A stretch of DNA of 64,000 nt. Source: Roseateles noduli (lineage in GTDB: Bacteria > Pseudomonadota > Gammaproteobacteria > Burkholderiales > Burkholderiaceae_C). Location of the stretch: the NCBI GenBank assembly GCA_002205125.1, contig NIOE01000002.1, positions 372,001-436,000 of the forward strand. The letters are read 5' to 3'. The notes beneath the pieces were generated by a model that worked only from the letters and a program-made list of their open reading frames with translations, was not told the DNA's origin and did no database searches. Positions 51,543 to 60,467 of this stretch are shown here, in pieces; the stretch's first letter is position 1, and each line of letters begins with the position of its first letter. Position numbers and translations under genes: made by a program.

Positions 51543-52553
51543 TCAGGGCTTGAGGCTCACACCCGTCAGCCGCTCGCTGAGCGTCCAGAGCCGATCGGCT
51601 TGCGCCGGGTCGATCGCCCAAGGCCGCACGCCGCCGTCGAACGATTCGCCCTCGGCCACAACCCGTGCAACGTCGCAGTTCTCGCAGTACAGGCCGCCGA
51701 GGCCGTCGAGCTGGCGGCTGGTCGCGCACCACAGCGTGGTCGCGGCGCCCTGCGCGAGATTCTTGTAGCGCCCGCCTTCCTCGACCGACAGACCCTTCGG
51801 CGCGACGCCGCGAGCGGCATCCGGCGAGAGCCCGAACGCAGCGTAGTCCTCGGCGGTGAGGTCACGCGTCAGGTCGGTGAGGATGGAGCCCGGATGGACC
51901 GCGAAGCCGCGCACGTTGTGCGCCGCGCCCCGGCGGTCCAGGCCGACGGCGAAGAGCGCGTTGGCCGACTTGGACTGGCCGTAGGCCTTCCACTTGTCGT
52001 AGGGACGCTGCGCGAAGTCCGGGTCGTCGAAGTCGACCGGCGCGAAGCGGTGCCCGAGCGAGGTCAGCACCACGACGCGAGCAGCGCCCGCGCGCAGCAG
52101 CGCGGGCCACAGCCGCAGCGCGAGCTCGAAGTGCCCGAGGTGGTTGGCGGCGAATTGACTCTCGTGGCCGCGCGCGTCGCGGCGCAGCGGCGCGGCCATG
52201 ATGCCGGCGTTGAGGATCAGGAGATCGAGCGGATCGCCGCGGCTCACGAGCTCGTCGGCGAAGCGCGCGATCGAGGCCGGGTCCAGCAGGTCCATCGCGG
52301 CCTGCTCGACGTTGGAGAGTCCTTCGAGGGCCGTGCGGGCCTTGTCCGGGCTGCGCGCGGGCACGACGACGTGCGCGCCGGCGGCGGTGAGCCCGCGCAC
52401 GGTCTCCAGTCCGAGTCCCGCGTAGCCGCCCGTCACGACGACGCGCTTGCCGGTGAGGTCGACGTCCCGCAGGACGTCCGTGGCGCTGGTGGTCGACCCG
52501 AACCCGGAGGGCAGGGGATGCTGATGGGCGAAGGGGGTGGGCGTCATGGTCAT
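51543..52553 (-). CDS. Short-chain dehydrogenase/reductase
   Basis: A 336-residue SDR of the extended retinol-dehydrogenase-like type. The cofactor site TGGYAGLGLETV is near residues 42-53, followed by LILNAGIMAAPLR and the catalytic YGQSKSANALF (YxxxK). HPGSILTDL comes after. The substrate is unknown. ATG 52553 is used; ATG 52547 is possible. A 9-bp x 6 repeat sits 13-66 bp upstream of the start, within the presumed leader. Confidence 0.85.
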   Translation of the reverse strand: MTMTPTPFAHQHPLPSGFGSTTSATDVLRDVDLTGKRVVVTGGYAGLGLETVRGLTAAGAHVVVPARSPDKARTALEGLSNVEQAAMDLLDPASIARFADELVSRGDPLDLLILNAGIMAAPLRRDARGHESQFAANHLGHFELALRLWPALLRAGAARVVVLTSLGHRFAPVDFDDPDFAQRPYDKWKAYGQSKSANALFAVGLDRRGAAHNVRGFAVHPGSILTDLTRDLTAEDYAAFGLSPDAARGVAPKGLSVEEGGRYKNLAQGAATTLWCATSRQLDGLGGLYCENCDVARVVAEGESFDGGVRPWAIDPAQADRLWTLSERLTGVSLKP

Positions 52554-52565
52554 CACGGGCGTCCT

Positions 52566-52623
52566 GGGCTGGATGGGCTGGATGGGCTGGATGGGCTGGA
52601 TGGGCTGGATGGGCTGGATGGGC
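52566..52623. repeat. Six tandem 9-mers upstream of the SDR gene
   Basis: GGGCTGGAT is repeated six times exactly, with a partial seventh (GGGC). It lies in the 303-bp divergent gap (52554-52856), next to the SDR start. Perfect identity of units suggests recent or active slippage. Confidence 0.93.
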
Positions 52624-52673
52624 GTCTGCGCAAGCGGGTGCGGAGCTAGTTTTCATGATCCGCCGCGACCGCG

Positions 52674-52692
52674 CTCACGGCCATGCCGTGAG
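52674..52692. promoter_or_regulatory. Perfect 8-bp palindrome in the divergent gap
   Basis: CTCACGGC-CAT-GCCGTGAG lies about 120 bp upstream of the SDR start and 180 bp upstream of the DUF305 gene. It could be an operator or an RNA hairpin; nothing else in the sequence decides. Confidence 0.45.
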
Positions 52693-52790
52693 ATCCGGAT
52701 CCATTGCTCGATCGTCCGGTCCCCTCATGGGCCTGCCCGGTGAGCGCATTTCTGGGTGGTTGTCGATGGGCGCATGTCGCCCGCACGTCG

Positions 52791-52818
52791 GGAATAAGCG
52801 CCGCCGCCCGGTGTCTAC
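52791..52818 (+). promoter_or_regulatory. ECF-sigma-type promoter for the DUF305 operon
   Basis: GGAATAA (52791-52797) and GTCTAC (52813-52818) are separated by 15 bp, the GGAA/GTC pattern of group IV sigma factors. It lies 38 bp before the DUF305 start, and the same operon encodes an ECF sigma and its anti-sigma, so autoregulation is likely (inference). Confidence 0.55.
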
Positions 52819-52856
52819 AGCAGGGAAGGCCGTTGCCTTTCAACCTGGAGCCGGAC

Positions 52857-53354
<498 letters not shown>

Positions 53355-53362
53355 GACTCCCC

Positions 53363-54880
53363 ATGCTGAAGCCTCTCCTGCAGTCATCGCTGCTGTTCCT
53401 CGCCGCCTGCGGCGGTGCCGCCCTGGCTGGCCAGGCGCCGGGCCGGGCGACGGATGCCGACATCCCCGTCAGCCACCGCGACCGGATCTACGCCGCCGAG
53501 CAGTTCTCCAACACGCTCTCCGTCACCGACCCCGTCGACAACCGCCTGCTCGGCGTCATCCGTCTGGGCGACCCGTCGCCGGGCAACTTCAGCCCGCTCT
53601 ACCGCGGGCAGGTGCTGGTGCACGGCCTCGGCTTCTCGCCGGACCACCGCACGCTGGCGGTGGTGTCCATCGGCTCGAACTCGGTCACCTTCATCGACAC
53701 GCACACCAACGCGATCAAGCACACGACCTACGTCGGCCGCTCTCCGCATGAAGCCTTCTTCACGCCGGACGGCAAGGAAGTCTGGGTCACCGTCCGCGGC
53801 GAGAACTACGTATCGGTGATCGACGCCGCCACCTTCCAGGAGAAGACCCGCATCGTCACCGCGGCCGGACCGGGCATGCAGATCTTCTCGCCGGACGGCA
53901 AGTACGGCTATGTGTGCTCGTCCTTCAATCCGGAGACGGCGGTGATCGAGGTCGCGAACCACAAGATCGTCGCGACGGTGAAGCAGGACAGCCCGTTCTG
54001 CCCCAACATCGCCGCGTCGCCGGACGGCCGGCAGGTGTGGTTCACGCTGAAGGACATCGGACGCACGACCGTCTTCGACGCGCGTCCGCCGTTCGGGGTG
54101 ATCACCTCCTTCGACACCGGCCCGATCACCAACCATGTGAACTTCGCGAAGACCGCCAAGGGCACCTTCGCCTACGTGACCGTGGGCGGGCTGAACCAGG
54201 TGAAGGTGTTCCGCACCGATGACTTCTCCGCCGTGACCACCATCCCGGTGGGCAAGCTGCCGCACGGCGTCTGGCCGTCGGGTGACGGCAGCCGGATCTA
54301 CGTCGGTCTGGAGAACGCCGACGCGCTCGCCGTGATCGACACGGCGACGAACACCGTCGTCGGCAACGTGCCCATCGGGCAGGCGCCGCAGGCCATCGCC
54401 TACGTTCCTGACGCCGTGCCCGAGGGCGACGGCCTGCAGGGCCTGCAGCCGCTCGGCGTGGCGGGGCAGGTGGCGTCGCTGACACTGAAGGCGGTGGGCG
54501 AGCGGTCGGCCGCGAGCCCTGACGGGGCCGCATCGGGGGCCGCATCGGGGAGCGCAACGGGGAACGCGACAGCAGCGCCCACCAGCGTGGCGCTCTTCGA
54601 TCAGGGTCTGCTGCAGGTGTTCCAGGCGTCCGTGACGGGGTTGAAGCCGAAGCAGCCGTATGTCGTGGCCTTGGCCGAACAGGCGGACGGCTCCGGCGCG
54701 CTGCAGCCGCTGGCCAACTTCATGACCAACCCGGCCGGTTCGGCGATCGTCAACGCCATCGGACCGATCCGCCAGATCGTGCAGGCCGAGGCCCCGGCAA
54801 CCCGGCGCTACCTGGTCGTCGCGCCCGTGGTCGACGGCAAGCCCGGAAGTCCCGTCCAGGTGCAGGCGGCGACGCGATGA
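53363..54880 (+). CDS. YncE-type beta-propeller protein
   Basis: A 505-residue exported protein. A signal peptide (LLFLAACGGAALAG) could be a lipoprotein type with Cys16. Then come seven-bladed YVTN/YncE-like repeats (about 40-345) with FSPDHRTLAVVSIGSNSVTFIDTHT, FFTPDGKEVWVTVRGENYVSVID and similar blades. A Gly/Ala/Ser linker, itself slightly repetitive, joins a C-terminal beta domain (about 405-505). No enzyme motif is visible. The stop overlaps the sigma factor start (ATGA). Confidence 0.82.
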   Translation: MLKPLLQSSLLFLAACGGAALAGQAPGRATDADIPVSHRDRIYAAEQFSNTLSVTDPVDNRLLGVIRLGDPSPGNFSPLYRGQVLVHGLGFSPDHRTLAVVSIGSNSVTFIDTHTNAIKHTTYVGRSPHEAFFTPDGKEVWVTVRGENYVSVIDAATFQEKTRIVTAAGPGMQIFSPDGKYGYVCSSFNPETAVIEVANHKIVATVKQDSPFCPNIAASPDGRQVWFTLKDIGRTTVFDARPPFGVITSFDTGPITNHVNFAKTAKGTFAYVTVGGLNQVKVFRTDDFSAVTTIPVGKLPHGVWPSGDGSRIYVGLENADALAVIDTATNTVVGNVPIGQAPQAIAYVPDAVPEGDGLQGLQPLGVAGQVASLTLKAVGERSAASPDGAASGAASGSATGNATAAPTSVALFDQGLLQVFQASVTGLKPKQPYVVALAEQADGSGALQPLANFMTNPAGSAIVNAIGPIRQIVQAEAPATRRYLVVAPVVDGKPGSPVQVQAATR

Positions 54881-55449
54881 GCCGCGGCGCTGGCATGGCG
54901 ATGATCGAGGCGATCGAGCCGCTGATCCCGGCCCTGCGCCGCTATGCCAGCGCGATGCTGCGTGATCGCGACCTCGCGGACGATCTGGTCCAGGACTGCC
55001 TGGAGCGCGCGATCGGCCAGTGGGACTCGGTCCGGCAGAAGGAGAACACCCGCCAGTGGGTCTTCGCGATCGCGCACAACCTGATCGTCAACCGCTTGCG
55101 GCAGCAGGCCCGGCGCGGCGAGCATCTGGACATCGCGGACGTCGCCGAATCCGCCCTGATGGTGCCGGCATCGCAGGAGCATCGCGTGCAGGTCGGCGAG
55201 TTGATGACGGCGCTGGATGCGCTGCCGCAGGACCAGCGCAGCGTGGTCCTGCTGGTGTCCGTCGAGGACCTGTCCTACGCGGAGGCGGCCAAGGCGCTCG
55301 ACGTCCCGATCGGCACGGTGATGTCGCGCCTGGCGCGAGGAAGAGAGCGATTGCAGCGGGCGCTCGACGGCGAGGTGACTGCAGCGGCGGCGTCGACAGC
55401 GGCGACGGTGAAGACGCCCGCGGGCTCGCATTTGCGGAGGATGAAGTGA
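54877..55449 (+). CDS. ECF RNA polymerase sigma factor
   Basis: A 190-residue group IV sigma factor. Region 2 includes YASAMLRDRDLADDLVQDCLERAI and the -10-recognition stretch TRQWVFAIAHNLIVNRLRQQ. Region 4 holds LSYAEAAKALDVPIGTVMSRLARGRERLQRAL. Start overlaps the propeller stop by 4 bp; stop overlaps the anti-sigma start by one base. The likely target promoter is at 52791-52818. Confidence 0.93.
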   Translation: MSRGAGMAMIEAIEPLIPALRRYASAMLRDRDLADDLVQDCLERAIGQWDSVRQKENTRQWVFAIAHNLIVNRLRQQARRGEHLDIADVAESALMVPASQEHRVQVGELMTALDALPQDQRSVVLLVSVEDLSYAEAAKALDVPIGTVMSRLARGRERLQRALDGEVTAAAASTAATVKTPAGSHLRRMK

Positions 55450-56261
55450 TGACCAGACCCACGCCATCGGCGCCCATCGTCGAAGACGACCTCCATGCCT
55501 ACGTCGACGGGTTGCTGAATGTCGAGCGACGCAAGGCGGTGCAGGACCATCTGGACCGCGATCCGGAGGCGGCCGCCGCGGTGACCCGGCTGATCGCACA
55601 GCGGCAGCTGCTCCGGTCGGCGTTCGCGCCCATCGTCGACGAGCCGGTGCCCGAGCGCCTGCAACTCCGGACGCTGCTCGCGCAGCGGCAGGAGCCGCCC
55701 GCACGTCATTGGCGCTGGGCCGCCGCGGTGCTCGTCGCGCTAGGCGCGGGCAGCGTCGGCGGTTGGCAGGTGCGGGACCGGTGGGAGCCGGTGAACGTTG
55801 CGGCGAACGGCGTCGCGAGCGCCGGTGCGAACGGCATCGCAGCGCTTGCCGGAGAAGCGCGCAGCAGCTACCTCGCCTATGCGTCCGATGCGCCGGAGGA
55901 CCTCGACCGCGAGCGGCTGCTGCGCGTGGTCTCGGACAAGCTCCGGCGGCCGGTGGAGATCCCGGATCTCAGCGCGGCCGGGTATCGGTTCGCGGGCGGC
56001 CGGCTGGTCGCCACGGTCCACGGTCCCGCCGGGATGTTCTTCTACGACCGTGAGGACGGCACGCGGATGGCCGTGATGCTCCGACCGATGGCCGTCGAGA
56101 AGGAGGCGCCGATGATGGCGCAGACCACGGGACCCATTGGCGGGTACAGCTGGGCCATGCGCGGGCTGGGCTACAGCGTCGTGGGCACCGAGAGCCCGAC
56201 GACGCTGCACCCGGTCGCCGACGAGGTGCGTCGGCAGGCGCGCGAGAAGGCGTCGATCTGA
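55449..56261 (+). CDS. Membrane-bound anti-sigma factor
   Basis: A 270-residue protein. The N-terminal anti-sigma domain (about 1-70) has DDLHAYVDGLLNVERRKAVQDHLDRDPEAAAAV, resembling zinc-finger-less anti-sigma domains. One transmembrane helix (about 89-107) follows, then a periplasmic sensor part rich in small residues with RRPVEIPDLSAAGYRFAGGRLVATVHGPAGMFFYDREDG. It is co-translated with its sigma factor, so it is its probable inhibitor. Confidence 0.88.
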   Translation: MTRPTPSAPIVEDDLHAYVDGLLNVERRKAVQDHLDRDPEAAAAVTRLIAQRQLLRSAFAPIVDEPVPERLQLRTLLAQRQEPPARHWRWAAAVLVALGAGSVGGWQVRDRWEPVNVAANGVASAGANGIAALAGEARSSYLAYASDAPEDLDRERLLRVVSDKLRRPVEIPDLSAAGYRFAGGRLVATVHGPAGMFFYDREDGTRMAVMLRPMAVEKEAPMMAQTTGPIGGYSWAMRGLGYSVVGTESPTTLHPVADEVRRQAREKASI

Positions 56262-56315
56262 CAAGGACCTCGTTGGACCTCCGCGCGATGGTCGATCGCC
56301 TCGCGGATCGCCGTT

Positions 56316-56331
56316 TGAGGCAGGGGCCTCA
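56316..56331 (-). terminator. Weak hairpin at the glycosyltransferase 3' end
   Basis: TGAGGC-AGGG-GCCTCA overlaps the stop codon of the minus-strand gene; on that strand TTT-like bases do not follow well enough for a strong terminator. Confidence 0.35.
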
Positions 56332-57969
56332 GCCGCCGGCCGGCAAGGCCTCCGGCGGCTGACCCGCCACGGCGCGCGCCCACATGCGCTCGTAGAGCGC
56401 TTCCAAATCGCGCGCGAATGCCGGGGAATCGATCCACGCGGGGATCGCGGGCTTCGATGCGAGCGCCAGTGCGCAGACCTTCTCGACGTACGCCTCGGGT
56501 GTGTCACAGACCAGCTCCTGCAGCCCCGCCTGCACCAGCAGGCTCTCCGCCACGCGCGACGCGAAGCCGTCGCCGCGCAGCGTCACGACCGGCACGCCGG
56601 CCGCGAGCGCGTCGCTGGTCGTCGTGTGCCCGTTGCAGGGCCAGGTGTCGAGCGCGACGTCCGCGGCGGCGAGCCGGTTCCAGTGTTCGGCCATGCCCAC
56701 CGGCGGCATGAAGACGAGCCGCTCCGGCGCGATGCCGCGCGAGGCGGCCTCGGCGCGCAGCTGCGCGTCGGCCTGCTCGCCGCCGCTGAGCTGCCACAGC
56801 AGCGCCTGCGGCAATCGGTGCAGGATTGCCATCCACGCATCGAAGACGGCGGGCGTGATCTTCAGCACCGTGTTGGCCGACAGCAGCACGATGGCGTCGT
56901 CCGGCAGGCCGAGCTCGGCGCGCGGCGTCGGATCGATGCGCCGTGTCGCGTCGCCGGGCTGATAGCAGCGCGGCAACTGCGCGATCCGCTCGGCGTAGAA
57001 CGGCGCGTCTCGCAGCGGCGTGACGATCTCGTCGCCGATGACGTAGTCGATGAAGTCCGCGCCGCAGGTGCCGGGGAACCCGAGCCATGCGACCTGCACC
57101 GGCGCCGGCCTGGCGGCCAGCGCGGTGAAGCGGCTGCCGGCGGTGTGGCCCTTGAGGTCGACCGCGATGTCGACGCCCTCCGCGCGCATGCGCGCAGCGA
57201 TGCCGGCGGGGTCGAGATCGCCGACGTCGATGAAGCGCTCGCAGGCCGCGCGGATGCGCTGCTGCAGCGCGGAGCCGTCGTCCGGCCCGTGCGAGAACAG
57301 CAGCACCTCGAAGCGCTCGCGATCGCGGTGCTCAAGGACCTCGACCATCAGCGCCGCAGTCGCGTGGGCGTGAAAGTCCGAGGACAGGTACCCGATGCGC
57401 AGCTTCGGCTTGGCGACGGCCTTCAGCGGCGGCAAGGGCGCAATGCCGCGGCTCAGGAAGCGCGTGCTCAGGCGCGCGACCTTCAGCAGATCCGCCGCCT
57501 CGTGTGGCAGCGTCGCCAGCGCGAAGGGCACGCCGAATTCATCGTCGGCGCCGTCGGGCTTGGCGCGGATGACGGCGTGCAGCGCCCGCAGGTTCTCGTC
57601 GAAGTCCGACCAGCGCGCGCACTGCTGGTCGCCGTGGGCCTGGTAGGCCAGCGCCATCACGCTGTCGGGCCGCAGCGCGGCGACCGTGCGGAAGCATTCG
57701 GCCGCCTCGGCCTTCATCTGCAGCGACTGCAGCGCGAAGGCCAACTGCAGATACGCGTCGACGTCGTCGATCTTCAGCGCGAGCGCCTGCATCAGCGGCC
57801 CGATCGCGTCCTGCACCCGTCCGGACCGCCGCAGCGATTCGCCGAGGTAGCGCTGCAGCTCGTTCGAGGCGACCTGCGCATGCGGCTCCAGCAGCGCGAC
57901 GGCTTCGGCGTAGCGGCCGCGGCCCATCTCGTGGAGGGCGTTCCGAAGCAGGTCTTTCAGGGCATCCAT
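56329..57969 (-). CDS. TPR-containing GT41 (OGT/SPINDLY-like) glycosyltransferase
   Basis: A 546-residue protein. TPR-like helices fill about residues 1-115 (for example YAEAVALLEPHAQVASNELQRYLGESLRRSGR). The GT41 catalytic region starts at KLRIGYLSSDFHAHATAALMVEV. Later motifs are VDLKGHTAGSRF, QVAWLGFPGTCG, LSANTVLKITPAVFDAW and ALDTWPCNGHTTTSDALAAGVPVVTLRGDGFASRVAESLL, which bind the UDP-sugar. Bacterial members glycosylate proteins or HMW-type adhesins; no adhesin gene is adjacent. Start MDALKDLL at 57969. Confidence 0.9.
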   Translation of the reverse strand: MDALKDLLRNALHEMGRGRYAEAVALLEPHAQVASNELQRYLGESLRRSGRVQDAIGPLMQALALKIDDVDAYLQLAFALQSLQMKAEAAECFRTVAALRPDSVMALAYQAHGDQQCARWSDFDENLRALHAVIRAKPDGADDEFGVPFALATLPHEAADLLKVARLSTRFLSRGIAPLPPLKAVAKPKLRIGYLSSDFHAHATAALMVEVLEHRDRERFEVLLFSHGPDDGSALQQRIRAACERFIDVGDLDPAGIAARMRAEGVDIAVDLKGHTAGSRFTALAARPAPVQVAWLGFPGTCGADFIDYVIGDEIVTPLRDAPFYAERIAQLPRCYQPGDATRRIDPTPRAELGLPDDAIVLLSANTVLKITPAVFDAWMAILHRLPQALLWQLSGGEQADAQLRAEAASRGIAPERLVFMPPVGMAEHWNRLAAADVALDTWPCNGHTTTSDALAAGVPVVTLRGDGFASRVAESLLVQAGLQELVCDTPEAYVEKVCALALASKPAIPAWIDSPAFARDLEALYERMWARAVAGQPPEALPAGG

Positions 57970-58032
57970 GGGGACGATTATGGAAGCTCCTCGGCGCCCC
58001 CTGCGCGGGGTCAACGCGCCATCAACGCTTCC

Positions 58033-58947
58033 TCATGAAGCGCACAGCTCGATGCAGAACGCCATGAACGCCTCCACCGAGGCCGGCGGCAGGCGCCGCG
58101 ACGGCCGCACGATGTACAGCGGGAAGGTCTCCCCCGGCCAGTCCGGGAAGAGCTCCACCAGCGTACCGTCCGCGATCAGATGCTCGACGCTGAGCGCCAG
58201 CACCTGCGCTACGCCGGCGCCGGCCACGCAGGCCTGCACCATCGCGTCGGCGTCGGTCATCGTCAGCGAGCCGGCGGTGGACACCGTCAGCTGCTCCTTC
58301 GCGCGGCCCTTGCCGCGCAGGAAGATCCATTCGAAGGGCTTGCCGCGCTGCGGATCGATGTACTGCAGGCAGTCGTGCTTCGTCAGCTCCGGCGGCTTGC
58401 GCGGGCGTCCGCGACGATCGAGGTAGGACGGCGCCGCGACGGTCAGCACGCGGTTCTCCAGCAGCTTGCGCGAGGTCATCGTCGACGCCGGCTGCGGACC
58501 GAAGCGCACGGCCACGTCCACGCCCTCCGCGACCAGGTCGCCGCTGCCCGGGAACTGCACCATCGTCAGCGTGAGATCGGGGTAGAGCGCCTGCAGGCGG
58601 GGCAGGGCGGGCGCGAGCACGTAACGCGCGAACAGCGGGTTCAGGCTCACGCGCAAGGCGCCGCGCACGCTGACCGCCGCGCCGGAGACAAGGTTGGCCG
58701 CTTCCTCGATGCCCTCCAGATGCGGCACCGCATGCTCGTACAGCCGCGCGCCCTCGCCGGTGAGGTGCAGCGAGCGCGTCGTGCGGTCGAGCAGCCGCAC
58801 GCCCAGGCGCTCCTCCAGCCGCGACACCGCGCGACTCACGCCCGAGGCCGACAGGCCCAGCACCTCGCCGGCCTTGCTGAAGCTGCCTGCCTCCACCACC
58901 GCGGCCAGCACGCTCATGCCGGCCAGCAGGCGCCCATCGATGCTCAT
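58033..58947 (-). CDS. LysR-family transcriptional regulator
   Basis: A 304-residue LTTR. The winged helix-turn-helix (about 5-65) includes VVEAGSFSKAGEVLGLSASGVSRAVSRLEERLGVRLLDRTTRSL. The periplasmic-binding-like effector domain runs from about residue 92. It diverges from the amidohydrolase operon, and the gap contains a three-half-site repeat, so it is the probable regulator of that operon (inference). Confidence 0.93.
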   Translation of the reverse strand: MSIDGRLLAGMSVLAAVVEAGSFSKAGEVLGLSASGVSRAVSRLEERLGVRLLDRTTRSLHLTGEGARLYEHAVPHLEGIEEAANLVSGAAVSVRGALRVSLNPLFARYVLAPALPRLQALYPDLTLTMVQFPGSGDLVAEGVDVAVRFGPQPASTMTSRKLLENRVLTVAAPSYLDRRGRPRKPPELTKHDCLQYIDPQRGKPFEWIFLRGKGRAKEQLTVSTAGSLTMTDADAMVQACVAGAGVAQVLALSVEHLIADGTLVELFPDWPGETFPLYIVRPSRRLPPASVEAFMAFCIELCAS

Positions 58948-58997
58948 CGTCCGCTCCTCATCTGCTTTCCTCGAATGCTGCCTCTGGATGTTCGTGC

Positions 58998-59052
58998 TGA
59001 TCTTTGAATTTCAGCAAAGATCATTTGAACGACTCTACCTTTATCAAAGATC
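58998..59052. promoter_or_regulatory. Probable LysR operator with three half-sites
   Basis: TGATCTTTG (58998-59006) and CAAAGATCA (59015-59023) form a 9-bp inverted repeat with an 8-bp centre. A third CAAAGATC lies at 59045-59052, exactly 30 bp after the second, on the same DNA face. The array sits between the divergent LysR and amidohydrolase genes. Confidence 0.65.
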
Positions 59053-59141
59053 GTCCGCTTCGCATCATGCGGTCCGTTGCCTCAATCCCGAGTCGATTTC
59101 CCCCAACGAATCGTCCAACGATTCCTTCAACGGAGTTCCCC

Positions 59142-60467
59142 ATGACCGATCGCGACATCCTCTTCAAGGCCGGCACCGTCATCACGATGGATCCGGCGCT
59201 GCCCAACCTGGCCGTCGGCGACGTGCTGGTGCGCGACGGCCGCATCGCCGCCGTCGACGCGGATCTGCCCGTCGGTGACGCCGAGGTGATCGATGCCGCC
59301 GGCAGCATCGTGATGCCCGGGCTGATCGACGCCCACCACCACGCCTGGCTCGGTGTGATGCGCCGGCTGATGCCGGACGTCGACGACCTGTTCGCCTACA
59401 TCGACGTGGTGGCGAGCAAGCTCGGCGCGCACTTCCGCCCGCAGGACATGTACACCAGCACGATGCTGACGGCGGCCGCGTCGCTGGACGCCGGCATCAC
59501 GACCATCGTCGACGCCTGCCACAGCTCGCGCAGTCCGGAGCACACCGATGCGGCGCTGGACGCGCTCGATGCCTCCGGCGTCCGCGCGCTGCACATGGTT
59601 GGTCCGGCGATGGACAAGGGCGCCTCCTCGGCGCATCTGCCAGGCGACCTGGCACGGCTGGCCACGCGCTGGAACGGCTCCGACAGCCGCGTCCAGGTCG
59701 GTCTGTTCGGGCAGTTGAAGCTGGACTGGTGGGAGGTCGCGCGCGGCCTCGACATGCGCATCCTGACCGAGTTCATCGGCGATCTCGCGCAGCTCGGCCC
59801 GGAGTTCGCCAAGCCCGGCGTGCTCGGCCCGCACAACCTCTTCAACCATTGCACGCGTGTGCCGGCAGCGACGTGGAAACTGTTCGCCGACGCCGGCGTG
59901 AACATCACGGTGAATCCGCGCTCGGATGCGCTGTTCGGCTTCGACGACGAGACCTTCGCCTACCAGGTGGCCGTCGACCACGGTCTGGCACCGGCGCTGG
60001 GCATCGACTTGGACACCGCCTTCGGCAGCGACCTGTTCGGCGAGATGCACGCGCTGTTCCATCAGCAGCGCGCGGCGATGCGTTATCGGCGCTTCCGCGG
60101 CGAGTCCGGCGTGCCCGCGCCGATCGGCGTCGAGGAGGTGCTGCGCGCGGCCACCGTCAACGGCGCACGTGCCGCCGGCATCGAGCACCGCGTCGGCACG
60201 CTTACGCCGGGCAAGGCCGCGGACCTGATCATGGTCCGCACCCACGGCGCGGCTGTGTTCCCGGTGACGAACGCGATCGCCACCATCGTGCAGGCGGTGG
60301 AGCGCGCCGACGTCGACACGGTCATGGTCGGCGGGCGCCTGCGCAAGCGCGGCGGCCAGCTGATCGACATCGACCTGGCGAAGCTGGCGGCCGACGCGGC
60401 GTCCTCGCGCGACTTCCTGCTCGACGCCAGCGGGCACCGCGTCGATCTGTTCAAGACCGCGGCATGA
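59142..60467 (+). CDS. Amidohydrolase-family deaminase/hydrolase
   Basis: A 441-residue metal-dependent hydrolase of the ATZ/TRZ-like (cytosine deaminase/guanine deaminase) group. It has the N-terminal composite strand DILFKAGTVITMDPALPNLAVGDVLVRDGRIAAVDADL. The metal motif GLIDAHHHAWLG (HxH) lies near residues 60-71, with further candidate ligands in GPHNLFNHC and the late GIDLDTAFGSDLF. TVNGARAAGIEHRVGTLTPGKAADLIMV closes the barrel. The substrate is unknown. Start MTDRDIL at 59142 follows CGGAG. The stop overlaps the MFS start. Confidence 0.86.
   Translation: MTDRDILFKAGTVITMDPALPNLAVGDVLVRDGRIAAVDADLPVGDAEVIDAAGSIVMPGLIDAHHHAWLGVMRRLMPDVDDLFAYIDVVASKLGAHFRPQDMYTSTMLTAAASLDAGITTIVDACHSSRSPEHTDAALDALDASGVRALHMVGPAMDKGASSAHLPGDLARLATRWNGSDSRVQVGLFGQLKLDWWEVARGLDMRILTEFIGDLAQLGPEFAKPGVLGPHNLFNHCTRVPAATWKLFADAGVNITVNPRSDALFGFDDETFAYQVAVDHGLAPALGIDLDTAFGSDLFGEMHALFHQQRAAMRYRRFRGESGVPAPIGVEEVLRAATVNGARAAGIEHRVGTLTPGKAADLIMVRTHGAAVFPVTNAIATIVQAVERADVDTVMVGGRLRKRGGQLIDIDLAKLAADAASSRDFLLDASGHRVDLFKTAA

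Noticed and set aside
52537-52743. Plus-strand frame coding Met-Gly-Trp repeats across the 9-bp array
   Set aside because: It is just the translation of the tandem repeat, without ribosome binding site or continuation as a protein.
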